The position numbers were made by a program, and so were the translations under genes. The notes beneath the pieces were generated by a model that was not told the DNA's origin, did not search any database, and saw only the letters and a program-made list of their open reading frames with translations. Source: Candidatus Poribacteria bacterium WGA-3G (GTDB lineage: Bacteria > Poribacteria > WGA-4E > WGA-3G). Taken from it: 64,000 nucleotides of DNA. This document shows positions 50,873 to 60,034 of the stretch, piece after piece (position 1 is the stretch's first letter; every line of letters begins with the position of its first letter). The stretch is from NCBI GenBank assembly GCA_000406005.1, contig ASZN01000008.1, positions 62,001 through 126,000 of the forward strand, read 5' to 3'.

Positions 50873-52063
50873 TTAGCGACGTGGGAAGAAGGTATCAATC
50901 CCGGCTTCGATGTCTTCAATCGGGTGTCCGTACTGCTTCTCGTAGCTTTCGTGGGTGCCGCGTTCCGTCTGGGTTAGTTCGGTTAGCGGGAAGGTGATGG
51001 TTTCACGGCTGCGGTTGCCGGACTCGCTCATGGCGATGTTCATCTCTTGGTCCTGCCTGCCGCGCGCTGCGCCGTATTCGGGTTCTGTATCGTTAAGTAT
51101 AGCGGTGGCGATACTGAGAAGTTCGTCTGCTACCGCGATCTGCCCTTCGGAGAGCGGATAGTTCTTGAGCGGGTTCTCCCAAGTAATTGTCTGTTCCGGG
51201 AGTTCCAACGAGATTTTCTCAACGACTTTCGCACCATCTACGTCGATTGTTGTGCGTTCGGGACGATAAGCGATACCTCTCGCACCAGATTCCAATTGAT
51301 CTGACGGTGTTACGTAGATGTCTTCGCCGACGATGGTGCCTTTGCTGCCGTCGATCTGCGAGATTCCGGTCTGTCCGCGTCCCAAGGATCGGGCATGGAT
51401 GACGTTGGAGTAGACCATGAGGGCAGTTGCGTTGTTGTCGAATTCGATAAAGCCGAGGCTCCATCTCTCACTGGTGTGATGCCGCTTCATCCGATCAATG
51501 ATCGGGATGACTGGGGTCGTTTGCGTGATACCGAGTGCGGACTTCGGTTCGCCGCCTGCCCGGAGCCGGAGCATACTCATGCCGTGGTAGCCACCTTCAT
51601 AGAAGATGCGGTAAATTCGTGCGACCTCACCGATAACATCTGATGCGATGACCTTGGACAGAAACCGCTCGCGTGGTGCGCGGTAGTAGTTTTCGGCGAT
51701 CTCAAGTTTGATGTTATTCGCTTTCGCACGTTCAATCATCAGGTCGCTTGTGGGAAGTGTGACGGCGATCGGGGTTTCGCAGAGGATGTGAATGCCGGCA
51801 TCTGCCATAAAACATGCGATTGCGTGGTGTGCAACACCCGGCACGGTAATATCAACGACATCGAGTTCCTCTTGTGCGACGAGGTCGCGGACGTTGGTGT
51901 AAGGGGTCGCGCCGTACGCTTTCGCGTATCGGGTGGCGGTCTCCTCGTCTATATCGCAAATTGCGACGAGATTGTAAACGTCTTTGAGTTTGGCGATAAC
52001 GGGTAGGTGTGCGCCGCCGCCGCGTCGTCCTGCGCCGACTAAGGCTATATTGAGTTTGGACAT
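50873..52063 (-). CDS. Gfo/Idh/MocA family oxidoreductase
   Basis: This protein of about 396 residues is an NAD(P)-dependent sugar or polyol dehydrogenase family member. The Rossmann start LNIALVGAGRRGGGAHLPVI, the VDVVDITVPGVAHH-type region and LCETPIAVTLPTSDLMIERAKANNIKLEIAENYYRAPR (with the family E-x-P in place of the more common EKP) identify it. AAGGAG lies 7 bases before the ATG at 52063, preferred over 52090. The catalytic Lys of EKP is replaced by Thr here, so the exact activity is uncertain. Transcribed alone. Confidence 0.88.
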   Translation of the reverse strand: MSKLNIALVGAGRRGGGAHLPVIAKLKDVYNLVAICDIDEETATRYAKAYGATPYTNVRDLVAQEELDVVDITVPGVAHHAIACFMADAGIHILCETPIAVTLPTSDLMIERAKANNIKLEIAENYYRAPRERFLSKVIASDVIGEVARIYRIFYEGGYHGMSMLRLRAGGEPKSALGITQTTPVIPIIDRMKRHHTSERWSLGFIEFDNNATALMVYSNVIHARSLGRGQTGISQIDGSKGTIVGEDIYVTPSDQLESGARGIAYRPERTTIDVDGAKVVEKISLELPEQTITWENPLKNYPLSEGQIAVADELLSIATAILNDTEPEYGAARGRQDQEMNIAMSESGNRSRETITFPLTELTQTERGTHESYEKQYGHPIEDIEAGIDTFFPRR

Positions 52064-52239
52064 GGAAATCTCCTTAACTATCGAAGGCATTCAGTTTTCA
52101 GTTGCCAGTTTGTACTGAAAATATCACTTTTAGGAAAATGTGTCAATGAAAAATGCCGGAGGCGTTCAGTTGTTGATGCTTCATTGGGTTTTAATTTTCG
52201 GTTAGATTTGTAGCTGCGCGATTTATGGTAGCTGGGAAC

Positions 52240-52293
52240 GGGCAATAATGCAGATCGCATTTGGGCGAGTACGCCACAGAATTGCCCTACTAC
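52240..52293. repeat. REP-type palindrome with CTACTAC tail
   Basis: GGGCAAT (52240-52246) is inverted at 52281-52287 (ATTGCCC), followed by CTACTAC. It is a relative of the pair at 48207-48264, with an enlarged loop. It lies just upstream of the ABC-2 permease gene. Confidence 0.65.
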
Positions 52294-52319
52294 GAACCGC
52301 GTTTACCTATTGAAAATAT

Positions 52320-53066
52320 ATGTTCGCTATTATTCTTAAAGAACTTCGCTGTTATACGAATAGTGCCAAATATAGGCGTATCCAGATGTTGGTTCTCTGT
52401 GGATTTGCGCTGCTGCTGTTAATAGGAACGGTTGAATTCTATGCGCGTCGCAGGATTGACGTTGGACAGCAGACTTATAAACTCTGTATGATTTTCCTTT
52501 TTGTTGTTCAACTTTGGGTGGTTAGACATGCTGTTGAGGTATGGCATGCAGAACAGCAATCATCGGGTAGTGGAATAAATGGGGTCCTGCTTGCGTTAAC
52601 GCCGTTGGCAAATTGGAAAATCTTGGCGGGTAAGTTGAGTGCTGTTGTGCTTTGGGCGGTGTGGGGTATTTGGTTAACGGTTCCGCTGTTCGCACTTTCG
52701 AGTTACACCGGCGGTTTGGCGGTTTCGCAATTGATGAAATGTGGTGCGGTGTTGTCGGTGAGTTGCATCTTTTTCGCGCTTATCGGCATCGGTTGTGCGT
52801 TCCGTAATCCAACTGATCAGGCGAAAAGTATCGGTTATGGGATTATCTTGCTGCTGACCTTCCTGCCATTGATGCCGGTTCCGCCATTTGACACGATTCC
52901 GTTGTTGGATGCGATAAGTCCGTTATGTACGTTGTTGTCAATCTTCCGTGCGGATTCAACGCATCTGTGGTTGTGGAACATTGGACTGTTGGGTGTGCTA
53001 TCTGTTGTGATGTTTCAGATTTTGACGAGCGTTTTGTCACGACTGAGATTGTGGTTGGAAAGATAA
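52320..53066 (+). CDS. ABC-2 type transporter permease-like protein
   Basis: This 248-residue protein has six membrane segments, including MLVLCGFALLLLIGTVEFY, KLCMIFLFVVQLWVV, AVVLWAVWGIWLTVPLFALSS, AVLSVSCIFFALIGIGCAF, IILLLTFLPLMPV and LLGVLSVVMFQILTSVLS. The pattern MFAIILKELRCYTNS at the start fits the FxxExR region of ABC-2 permeases. No ATPase gene is adjacent. It is 3 bases from the first of two duplicated membrane-protein genes, so probably cotranscribed. No ribosome site is obvious at the start. Confidence 0.75.
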   Translation: MFAIILKELRCYTNSAKYRRIQMLVLCGFALLLLIGTVEFYARRRIDVGQQTYKLCMIFLFVVQLWVVRHAVEVWHAEQQSSGSGINGVLLALTPLANWKILAGKLSAVVLWAVWGIWLTVPLFALSSYTGGLAVSQLMKCGAVLSVSCIFFALIGIGCAFRNPTDQAKSIGYGIILLLTFLPLMPVPPFDTIPLLDAISPLCTLLSIFRADSTHLWLWNIGLLGVLSVVMFQILTSVLSRLRLWLER

Positions 53067-53069
53067 AAT

Positions 53070-55016
53070 ATGGCGAAGACACAAAAATATTCTGCAAATC
53101 TTCAAGAGACATCGCAGTCTGGCCCCCCGGGTGTTACTTTTCGCGCGATTCTGCTTGGCATCATCCTCATCCCGCCGAATACCTATTTTATTATGGCAAA
53201 CCATCTGCGTTACCGGAGTACACTGCCGACAACGATGTCGCTAATTTACAACGTAGTGGTGACGCTGGTGGTGCTGACCTGCCTAAATTTTCTGGTCAAA
53301 CGGCTGCTGCCGCGCTTCGCGCTCCGACAGGGAGAATTGCTCACCGTCTACGTCATTCTCTCAATCTCTTCGGCGATCGCGGGACACGATATGATGCAGA
53401 CGCTTGTGCCTGTGATTCCAAACGGCTTCTGGTTTGCCACCCCTGAAAACGAATGGCAACAACTCTTCTGGCGCTATCTGCCAAGCTGGATGACACTCAG
53501 CGATTTGTCTGTCTTACAAGATTTTTACAACGGGGAAGCCTCTTTTTACTCAACGCGGTATCTGGCGGCTTGGTGGGAACCGGTTTTATGGTGGACAATC
53601 TTTCTGTCCGTGCTGATATGGGTGATGATATGCATCGATCTATTGCTTCGGAAGCAGTGGATCGAACGGGAACGGCTCACCTATCCAATCGTCCGGTTGC
53701 CAATAGAGATGACGCACTCAGACGGACGGCTCTTTAAAAACAAGATGCTGTGGGCAGGCTTCGCTATTGCAGCGAGCATTGAACTGATTAACGGCATCCA
53801 CGCGTTTTTTCCAACCTTCCCAGAGATACCGGTCCGAAAGGTAGACCTTGGTATCTATTTCACTGAAAAGCCGTGGAGCGCAATCGGTTGGACCCCCGTT
53901 TATATCCTGTCATTCGGTGTAGGACTTGCCTTTTTAATGCCGTTAGAAATGTCCTTTTCGCTTTGGTTCTTTTACTTCTTCTGGAAAGGTGAGCGCATCT
54001 TGGGAAGTGCGATGGGGTTACAGGCTTTGCCGGAATTTCCGTACGATGGACCGCAAGGGGTAGGCGCGTATCTGGGGATCGCCTGTTTTGGACTCTACGG
54101 CGGACGTAAGCATTTCTATGCGATGTTTAGAAATGTGACTGGAAAGAGAGGTGCGTATCTTCCACCTGAAATGCGAGATACTACGGATTATCGGTGGCCG
54201 CTGGCAGGGTTGATAGGTGGTGTCCTTTTTCTTTTTATTTTTTCAAACCGTGCGGGGATGGCAATTTGGCTGATAGCGTTGTACTTTATTATCTATTATC
54301 TCCTCGCGTTAGGCATTACACGGGTCCGTGCGGAGGTTGGTCCCCCGACACACGAGATGTTTTCGGCAAACCCGCGTCAATTTATTCTGGATTCGCTCGG
54401 TTCACGTATGATTCCACCACAGAGTTTAACGGTGCTGTCGCTGTATTTCGCGTTCAATCGTGGCTATCGCGCACATCCGATGCCACATACGTTGGAAGCG
54501 TTTAAACTTGTGGAAGTGGCGCATATGCGTGCGAGGCGGATGGTCATCGCGCTGATGTGCGGTGTCTTTTTCGGCATCCTTGCCTCATTCTGGGCGTATC
54601 TGGCGGTTTCCTACAAGACGGGTGCGAATCCGTGGGTGGTAAAGGGGGGTTATAACATGCTCCGATCATGGCTCTATTACCCGACAGAAACAAACATCCC
54701 GGCGGTAACATTTATGGGTATCGGGTTTTTGTTTACAGGGTTGCTATGGTGGCTACGCACGCGTTTTCCGATGTTTCCATTTCATCCGACTGGCTATGCG
54801 GTCGCAAGTAGTACGTTGACCTTCGGTTGGCTCTGGTTCTCCGTTTTTATGAGTTGGGGAATCAAACACCTCATCTTGCGGTTCGGTGGTATCCGTCTCT
54901 ACCATCGAGTGTTACCGCTCTTTTTGGGATTAATTCTCGGGCAATTCGTAGTCGGTGGCACGTGGGTGCTGATCCGACTTATCTGGGGTGTGTCGGTTTA
55001 TTCTTTTTATCGTTAA
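53070..55016 (+). CDS. Large polytopic membrane protein (DUF6785-like), copy 1
   Basis: This 648-residue protein has about 12-14 membrane segments, among them FRAILLGIILIPPNTYFIMA, MSLIYNVVVTLVVLTCLNFLV, VLWWTIFLSVLIWVMICIDLLL, WPLAGLIGGVLFLFIFS and the C-terminal LPLFLGLILGQFVVGGTWVL. Short motifs such as ELLTVYVILSISSAIAGHDMMQ and ERERLTYPIVRLPIEM are typical of DUF6784/6785 proteins, often seen beside ABC-2 permeases. Function unknown; a transport role is inference. The second copy follows at 55262. Confidence 0.8.
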   Translation: MAKTQKYSANLQETSQSGPPGVTFRAILLGIILIPPNTYFIMANHLRYRSTLPTTMSLIYNVVVTLVVLTCLNFLVKRLLPRFALRQGELLTVYVILSISSAIAGHDMMQTLVPVIPNGFWFATPENEWQQLFWRYLPSWMTLSDLSVLQDFYNGEASFYSTRYLAAWWEPVLWWTIFLSVLIWVMICIDLLLRKQWIERERLTYPIVRLPIEMTHSDGRLFKNKMLWAGFAIAASIELINGIHAFFPTFPEIPVRKVDLGIYFTEKPWSAIGWTPVYILSFGVGLAFLMPLEMSFSLWFFYFFWKGERILGSAMGLQALPEFPYDGPQGVGAYLGIACFGLYGGRKHFYAMFRNVTGKRGAYLPPEMRDTTDYRWPLAGLIGGVLFLFIFSNRAGMAIWLIALYFIIYYLLALGITRVRAEVGPPTHEMFSANPRQFILDSLGSRMIPPQSLTVLSLYFAFNRGYRAHPMPHTLEAFKLVEVAHMRARRMVIALMCGVFFGILASFWAYLAVSYKTGANPWVVKGGYNMLRSWLYYPTETNIPAVTFMGIGFLFTGLLWWLRTRFPMFPFHPTGYAVASSTLTFGWLWFSVFMSWGIKHLILRFGGIRLYHRVLPLFLGLILGQFVVGGTWVLIRLIWGVSVYSFYR

Positions 55017-55113
55017 CTCGCGAATCTGTGTGCTGCCGAAAGGCGATGAACGCATAGCGAGTACGCGCTAAAAATGGTTGAAAGCGGTGCAAACTTAGGT
55101 TTTACTCAATATA

Positions 55114-55249
55114 ATACCATTTCTAATTGATGATTCCTCTTAAAAGTGCCACCATTTTTGGATTATGTCCGGTTCGGTTAGAAACCGAACCTACCGGGCC
55201 TGGGTGGACGGTGTGTGGTTAATGCAATATAAACTTTTAGAAATGGTAT
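55114..55249. repeat. MITE-like element with ATACCATTTCTAA ends between the duplicated genes
   Basis: ATACCATTTCTAA (55114-55126) is inverted at 55237-55249. Inside is the palindrome GGTTCGGTTAGAAACCGAACC with CTACC (55171-55195). The element separates the two copies of the membrane-protein gene. Its ends match those of the element at 40493-40606. Confidence 0.85.
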
Positions 55250-55261
55250 AACTTCAAAAAC

Positions 55262-57208
55262 ATGGTAAACGCATCAAAATATCCCTCAAATCCTCAAGAA
55301 ACACCGCAGCCTGGGCATCCGGGCGTTACTTTCCGCGCGATTCTGCTCGGCATCATCCTCATCCCGCCGAATACTTACTTTATTATGGCGAACCATCTGC
55401 GTTACTGGAGTACGCTGCCGACGACGATGTCGCTGATTTACAATGTCGTGGTGACGCTGATGGTGTTGACGTGCCTGAATTTCTTGCTGAAGTTGCTGTT
55501 GCCGCGCTTCGCGCTCCGACAAGCGGAACTCCTCACGATCTATGTTATCCTCTCACTCTCTTCGGCGATCGCTGGACACGACATGATGCAGACGGTTGTG
55601 CCTGTTATTCCAAACGGTTTCTGGTTTGCGACACCAGAAAACGAATGGCAGCAACTCTTTTGGCGGTATCTACCGAGTTGGATGACGCTTGATGATTTGT
55701 CGGTGTTGCAAGATTTCTACGACGGTGATACGACTTTTTATACGCCGCGGTATTTGGCGGCGTGGTGGGAACCGATCTTATGGTGGACGATTTTCTTGTC
55801 CGTCCTTATGTGGGTGATGATCTGCATCGATCTGCTTCTGCGAAAGCAGTGGATCGAACGGGAGCGGCTCACCTATCCGATCGTCCGTTTGCCGATAGAG
55901 ATGACGTATTCGGATGGACGGCTCTTTAAGAACAAAATGTTGTGGGCAGGCTTCGCGATTGCTGGCGGCATTGACCTGATTAACGGTATCCACGCCTTTT
56001 TTCCGGCGTTCCCAGAGATACCCGTCCGTAAAGCGGACCTCGGTATCTATTTCACTGAGAAACCGTGGAACGCAATCGGCTGGACTCCTGTGTATATCCT
56101 TTCGTTTGGGGTCGGACTGGCATTTTTAATGCCGTTGGAGATGTCATTTTCGCTCTGGTTTTTCTATCTATTCTGGAAAGGCGAACGGGTGTTGGGCAGT
56201 GCGATGGGGTTACAAGTATTGCCGGGTTTCCCGTACGATGGACCGCAAGGCGTGGGTGCGTATTTGGCTATCGCCTGTTTCGGACTCTACGGCGGACGTA
56301 AGCATTTTTATGCGATGTTTAGAAACCTATTTGGGAAGCGAGACGCAAATCTGCCGCCTGAGATGCAGGACACAACAGATTACCGGTGGCCACTGGCGGG
56401 TTTAATCGGTGGCGTGCTTTTCCTGTTTATTTTTTCGCATCGTGGTGGGATGGCGGTTTGGATGATTGCGCTGTACTTCGCCATCTATTATCTTCTTGCT
56501 TTGGGGATCACGCGGGTCCGCGCGGAGGTCGGCCCCCCGACACACGAGATGTTTGTGGCGAACCCGCGTCAGTTTATTCTGGATTCGCTCGGTTCACGTC
56601 CGATTCCGCCGCCGAGTTTAACGATGATGTCACTGTATTATGCGTTCAATCGGGGATACCGTGCCCACCCGATGCCACACACTCTGGAAGGATTTAAACT
56701 TGTTGAGGTGACGAATATGCGGGCAAGACGCATGGTCATCGCGATGATGTGCGGCGTGTTTTTCGGTATCCTTGCCTCGTTCTGGGCATATCTGGTTGTA
56801 TCCTATGACATTGGTGCGAATCCGGGTTTAGGAAATGGTGGTTATCACAGACTCCGCACTTGGCTCTATTATCCGTCGGAAACGAACATCCCTGCGGTGA
56901 CATTTATGGGCGTCGGGTTTCTGTTCACAGGATTGCTGTGGTGGTTGCGTACCCGTTTCCCGATGTTCCCGTTTCATCCGACGGGTTATGCTGTCGCAAG
57001 TAGTATGTGGACCTTCGGATGGTTATGGTTCTCTGTGTTGATTAGTTGGGGGATCAAAAACCTCATCTTGCGGTTCGGTGGTATCCGTCTCTATCATCGG
57101 GTGTTGCCACTCTTTTTAGGACTAATTCTTGGGCAATTTATTGTCGGCGGCACGTGGGTGCTGATTCGGCTGATTTGGGGGGTCTCTGTTTATTCGTTTT
57201 ATCGTTAA
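55262..57208 (+). CDS. Large polytopic membrane protein (DUF6785-like), copy 2
   Basis: The same length (648) and membrane pattern as the upstream copy, and roughly nine in ten residues are the same by eye. The N-terminal 20 residues differ most (MVNASKYPSNPQETPQPGHPGVTF). Differences are scattered and the reading frame is intact, so both copies are probably functional. The gap holds a MITE-like element, so the two may have separate transcription. Function unknown. Confidence 0.8.
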   Translation: MVNASKYPSNPQETPQPGHPGVTFRAILLGIILIPPNTYFIMANHLRYWSTLPTTMSLIYNVVVTLMVLTCLNFLLKLLLPRFALRQAELLTIYVILSLSSAIAGHDMMQTVVPVIPNGFWFATPENEWQQLFWRYLPSWMTLDDLSVLQDFYDGDTTFYTPRYLAAWWEPILWWTIFLSVLMWVMICIDLLLRKQWIERERLTYPIVRLPIEMTYSDGRLFKNKMLWAGFAIAGGIDLINGIHAFFPAFPEIPVRKADLGIYFTEKPWNAIGWTPVYILSFGVGLAFLMPLEMSFSLWFFYLFWKGERVLGSAMGLQVLPGFPYDGPQGVGAYLAIACFGLYGGRKHFYAMFRNLFGKRDANLPPEMQDTTDYRWPLAGLIGGVLFLFIFSHRGGMAVWMIALYFAIYYLLALGITRVRAEVGPPTHEMFVANPRQFILDSLGSRPIPPPSLTMMSLYYAFNRGYRAHPMPHTLEGFKLVEVTNMRARRMVIAMMCGVFFGILASFWAYLVVSYDIGANPGLGNGGYHRLRTWLYYPSETNIPAVTFMGVGFLFTGLLWWLRTRFPMFPFHPTGYAVASSMWTFGWLWFSVLISWGIKNLILRFGGIRLYHRVLPLFLGLILGQFIVGGTWVLIRLIWGVSVYSFYR

Positions 57209-57378
57209 TAGAAAAAAATAGGTTGAGATGTGACGCGCATATATGATAAAATATCACAGAGGATTTAAGACATAATACACAACTACTATCTAGAAATCGA
57301 CTCGCTGTTTATCAGTTTGCCCGAGCAGCCGAGCGTAGAAAACCAAGAAGTTTCAGTCAAAAATGGATGGGGTATGTT

Positions 57379-59421
57379 ATGATACAAACAGATACCTTTC
57401 AAAAAATACTGGGAGTAGATCCAACCCAACTGCAAGCGTTCAGACCAGATGAAATTCAAGTTCTGAACAAAAGAATCTCTACCCGAAAGGTGAACGGCAA
57501 GACTGGTTTATTCATCGCTTGTCCGATTCGGAATAAGGAAGTTCAGTTGGAACATGAGGAGTATATTCGGCAACTTTACGGAAGAAGGCTTCTTGAAGAG
57601 TATAAATACCCAAAAGATCGATTAAAATTTGAATATTCCATCAGTCTTGGGCAGGAAATCCGGCGTGCCGACATTGTTGTTCTTGACAAAGACCAACAAA
57701 ATACCCCTTACATTATCGTTGAAGTGAAAAAACCGTGGCTGTTGGAAGGTAAAGCTCAACTTCGTTCCTACTGTGATGCGGCGGGTGCGCCCATTGGAGT
57801 ATGGACGAATGGTCAGCAAGCTTCCTACTATTATCGTAAACATCCCAATTATTTTCAGGAAATTACGGATATACCTAACTCAGAGCAGACTCTGAACGAT
57901 ATTCTCAGCGAACCTTTTACTCTCAAAAGCCTGATTCTCAAGGATAAACTTGTCACAGAACAGAAATCTCTGAAAGACATCATCGTGGAATTAGAGGATG
58001 AAGTGTTGGCTAATGCCGGCGTTAATGTCTTTGAGGAAGTTTTTAAGCTCATTTTTATCAAACTTTATGATGAGTTCAAGAGCCAAAAAGACAAAGAGAA
58101 TATCGACCGTTTCCTCCATCAGCACCTCTCACCCTCCGGCGAAAGACATACCCGGGATTATAAGAGCGTAGTGGCAGAGGTTCGAGATGACAGTTTTCGG
58201 CGGATGAAGTTTAGAAATACTGGACAAACCGATGCTGAGTTGCGTGCGGTTCTTCAAAGGCTTTTTGACGGTGCACGAAGTCAGTGGACCGGGGTTTTTC
58301 CAGAAATTTCAACGTTTAAACTTTCGGACAAGCATTTGTCTATCTGTGTCTCAAGTTTGCAAAATGTCAAGTTATTTAATGCCGATTTACAAGATGTTGA
58401 GGACGCGTTTGACCACCTTTTGGGTGGACGTGGAAGCGGACGGTCTTTTACACCACGGCATGTCGTTGATATGTGTGTGAAAATGCTTAATCCTAAGCGC
58501 GGTGAATCCATGATTGATCCCGCTGCTGGTACTTGTCGTTTTCCAATTCATACGGTTTTCAAGATTACCGGAACTTCATTTATTAATGCTAAAATTCCAA
58601 TTGAGGAAAAGGAATATGTCCGTAAGGTGTTTGGTATTGATTTCAGCGAAACAGCGGTCCGGGTCGCCAGGGTTCTGAATCTGATAGCCGAGAATGAGGT
58701 AACTAATGTATTGCCCCTTAATGCACTAGACTATGAACGTTGGGATGACATGGCTGAAAACTATAGCGTATGGCACAGGGTCTACGGTGAAGGATTTGAT
58801 AGGCTCAAAACACTCAGGACAGAGAAAGATGGAAATAGACTATTTAACTTCGACATTTTGATGGTACACCCCCCCTTTGGCATTCCGATTAAAGATAGGT
58901 GCATTCTTAATCAATACAGACTCGGCAGCCAGGAGGATCATGAACGTCCGCGAATCCGAGTGAGACACGAGACCCTTTTTATTGAGCGGAGTATAGATTT
59001 GCTGAAACCGGGAGGACGGATGGCGATTATTCTTCCACAAAGTTTCTTCAATAACACTGCTGATAAATCTGTCCGAGATTTCATAGCTACGCACACACGT
59101 ATACTGGCTGTTGTTGGGTTACATGCCAATACTTTTGAGCCCGGTACTGCTATCAAGACCAGCGTTTTATTTCTACAAAAATGGAACAGCGATCCACAAA
59201 AGGGACCTCTCTGTTCCAAGGTTGATGACTACCCAGTTTTTTTGGCAACGAGTGAACAAAGTGGTAAGGATAATGCTGGCAATTACATTTACCTAACAAA
59301 TAACGACGGTTCTCCCATCATTGAGCACGACTTGCACAATCACGATGGCGAGTTGCCTGATGGCATTGCCGAAGCCTTTATTGAGTGGGCAAAGCGTGAA
59401 GAATTAAGTTTCTGGAGTTAG
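57379..59421 (+). CDS. Nuclease-N6-adenine methylase fusion with altered catalytic motifs
   Basis: This protein of about 680 residues (an alternative ATG is 12 bases upstream) is type I restriction-like. Residues about 60-180 form an HSDR_N-like PD-(D/E)XK domain (RADIVVLDKDQQ..YIIVEVKKPW; D98, E115, K117). Residues about 350-640 form an HsdM-type N6-methylase. Motif I is DPAAGTCRF at residue 380, where DPACGTGGF is usual. Motif IV is HPPF at 497, where NPPF is usual, and Asn is the catalytic base-contacting residue. Methylation is therefore doubtful, while the nuclease site is intact. It starts an operon with a HEPN gene and an HsdS-like gene, 1 base from the former. Confidence 0.85.
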   Translation: MIQTDTFQKILGVDPTQLQAFRPDEIQVLNKRISTRKVNGKTGLFIACPIRNKEVQLEHEEYIRQLYGRRLLEEYKYPKDRLKFEYSISLGQEIRRADIVVLDKDQQNTPYIIVEVKKPWLLEGKAQLRSYCDAAGAPIGVWTNGQQASYYYRKHPNYFQEITDIPNSEQTLNDILSEPFTLKSLILKDKLVTEQKSLKDIIVELEDEVLANAGVNVFEEVFKLIFIKLYDEFKSQKDKENIDRFLHQHLSPSGERHTRDYKSVVAEVRDDSFRRMKFRNTGQTDAELRAVLQRLFDGARSQWTGVFPEISTFKLSDKHLSICVSSLQNVKLFNADLQDVEDAFDHLLGGRGSGRSFTPRHVVDMCVKMLNPKRGESMIDPAAGTCRFPIHTVFKITGTSFINAKIPIEEKEYVRKVFGIDFSETAVRVARVLNLIAENEVTNVLPLNALDYERWDDMAENYSVWHRVYGEGFDRLKTLRTEKDGNRLFNFDILMVHPPFGIPIKDRCILNQYRLGSQEDHERPRIRVRHETLFIERSIDLLKPGGRMAIILPQSFFNNTADKSVRDFIATHTRILAVVGLHANTFEPGTAIKTSVLFLQKWNSDPQKGPLCSKVDDYPVFLATSEQSGKDNAGNYIYLTNNDGSPIIEHDLHNHDGELPDGIAEAFIEWAKREELSFWS

Positions 59422-59422
59422 A

Positions 59423-60034
59423 ATGGCTCAATCCGATAACAAAAATATCCGTGTTTGGAAGGAAAGAGCTGCAATTGATTATGTGCCTCCATTTATGAAT
59501 TTGTGGCTCTGCTTGAACGCGTGGATGAACAACGAGTCCAAAGAAGGGTTAGTCGAACGCGACAAATTAAATAAACTTAAGAAGGATCCGAGTCAACTCC
59601 TTGATCGATTTCAGGGGCTCATGCGTGCTGAGGACATCCAGGCAACGCTTTTCAGAAGTTACTTTGCAGAATTGCATCGTGCCTTGATAAATACTCATAT
59701 CCCTTACCATAAATTTCCTGGTAAAATTGTTCGTTTTGACTGTTGCCTTATTGATCAGACTAACCCTCACTTCGAGTCTATCTTAGTGCCACAAGAAGAA
59801 ATTACGGGGGACTTGCCTTTTGAAAACAGTGAAATTGAACAAGAAGTGATAAAATTGGATGATGACGTGTGGGTTGAAGGGAACACAGAGCATTTGTTCA
59901 AGGCTTATATAGAGATTGTCTATCAGGTAAGATGTAACCTCTTTCACGGGGATTTAGTACCGGACATTGAAAACCATAGGGTAATCCGCCTTCTCTACTT
60001 GACACTCTTTATGATTATGGAGGACATTGGTTGA
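59423..60034 (+). CDS. HEPN-type protein between the methylase and specificity genes
   Basis: This 203-residue, mostly helical protein carries the HEPN signature R-x4-H in YQVRCNLFHGDL (R170, H175) and the PFMNLWLCLNAWMNN helix typical of these domains. HEPN proteins are often RNases in toxin or defence systems. It sits 1 base after the nuclease-methylase gene, and its TGA overlaps the ATG of the HsdS-like gene, so the three are translated together. No membrane segment. A role as a toxin gated by the restriction complex is inference. Confidence 0.75.
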   Translation: MAQSDNKNIRVWKERAAIDYVPPFMNLWLCLNAWMNNESKEGLVERDKLNKLKKDPSQLLDRFQGLMRAEDIQATLFRSYFAELHRALINTHIPYHKFPGKIVRFDCCLIDQTNPHFESILVPQEEITGDLPFENSEIEQEVIKLDDDVWVEGNTEHLFKAYIEIVYQVRCNLFHGDLVPDIENHRVIRLLYLTLFMIMEDIG

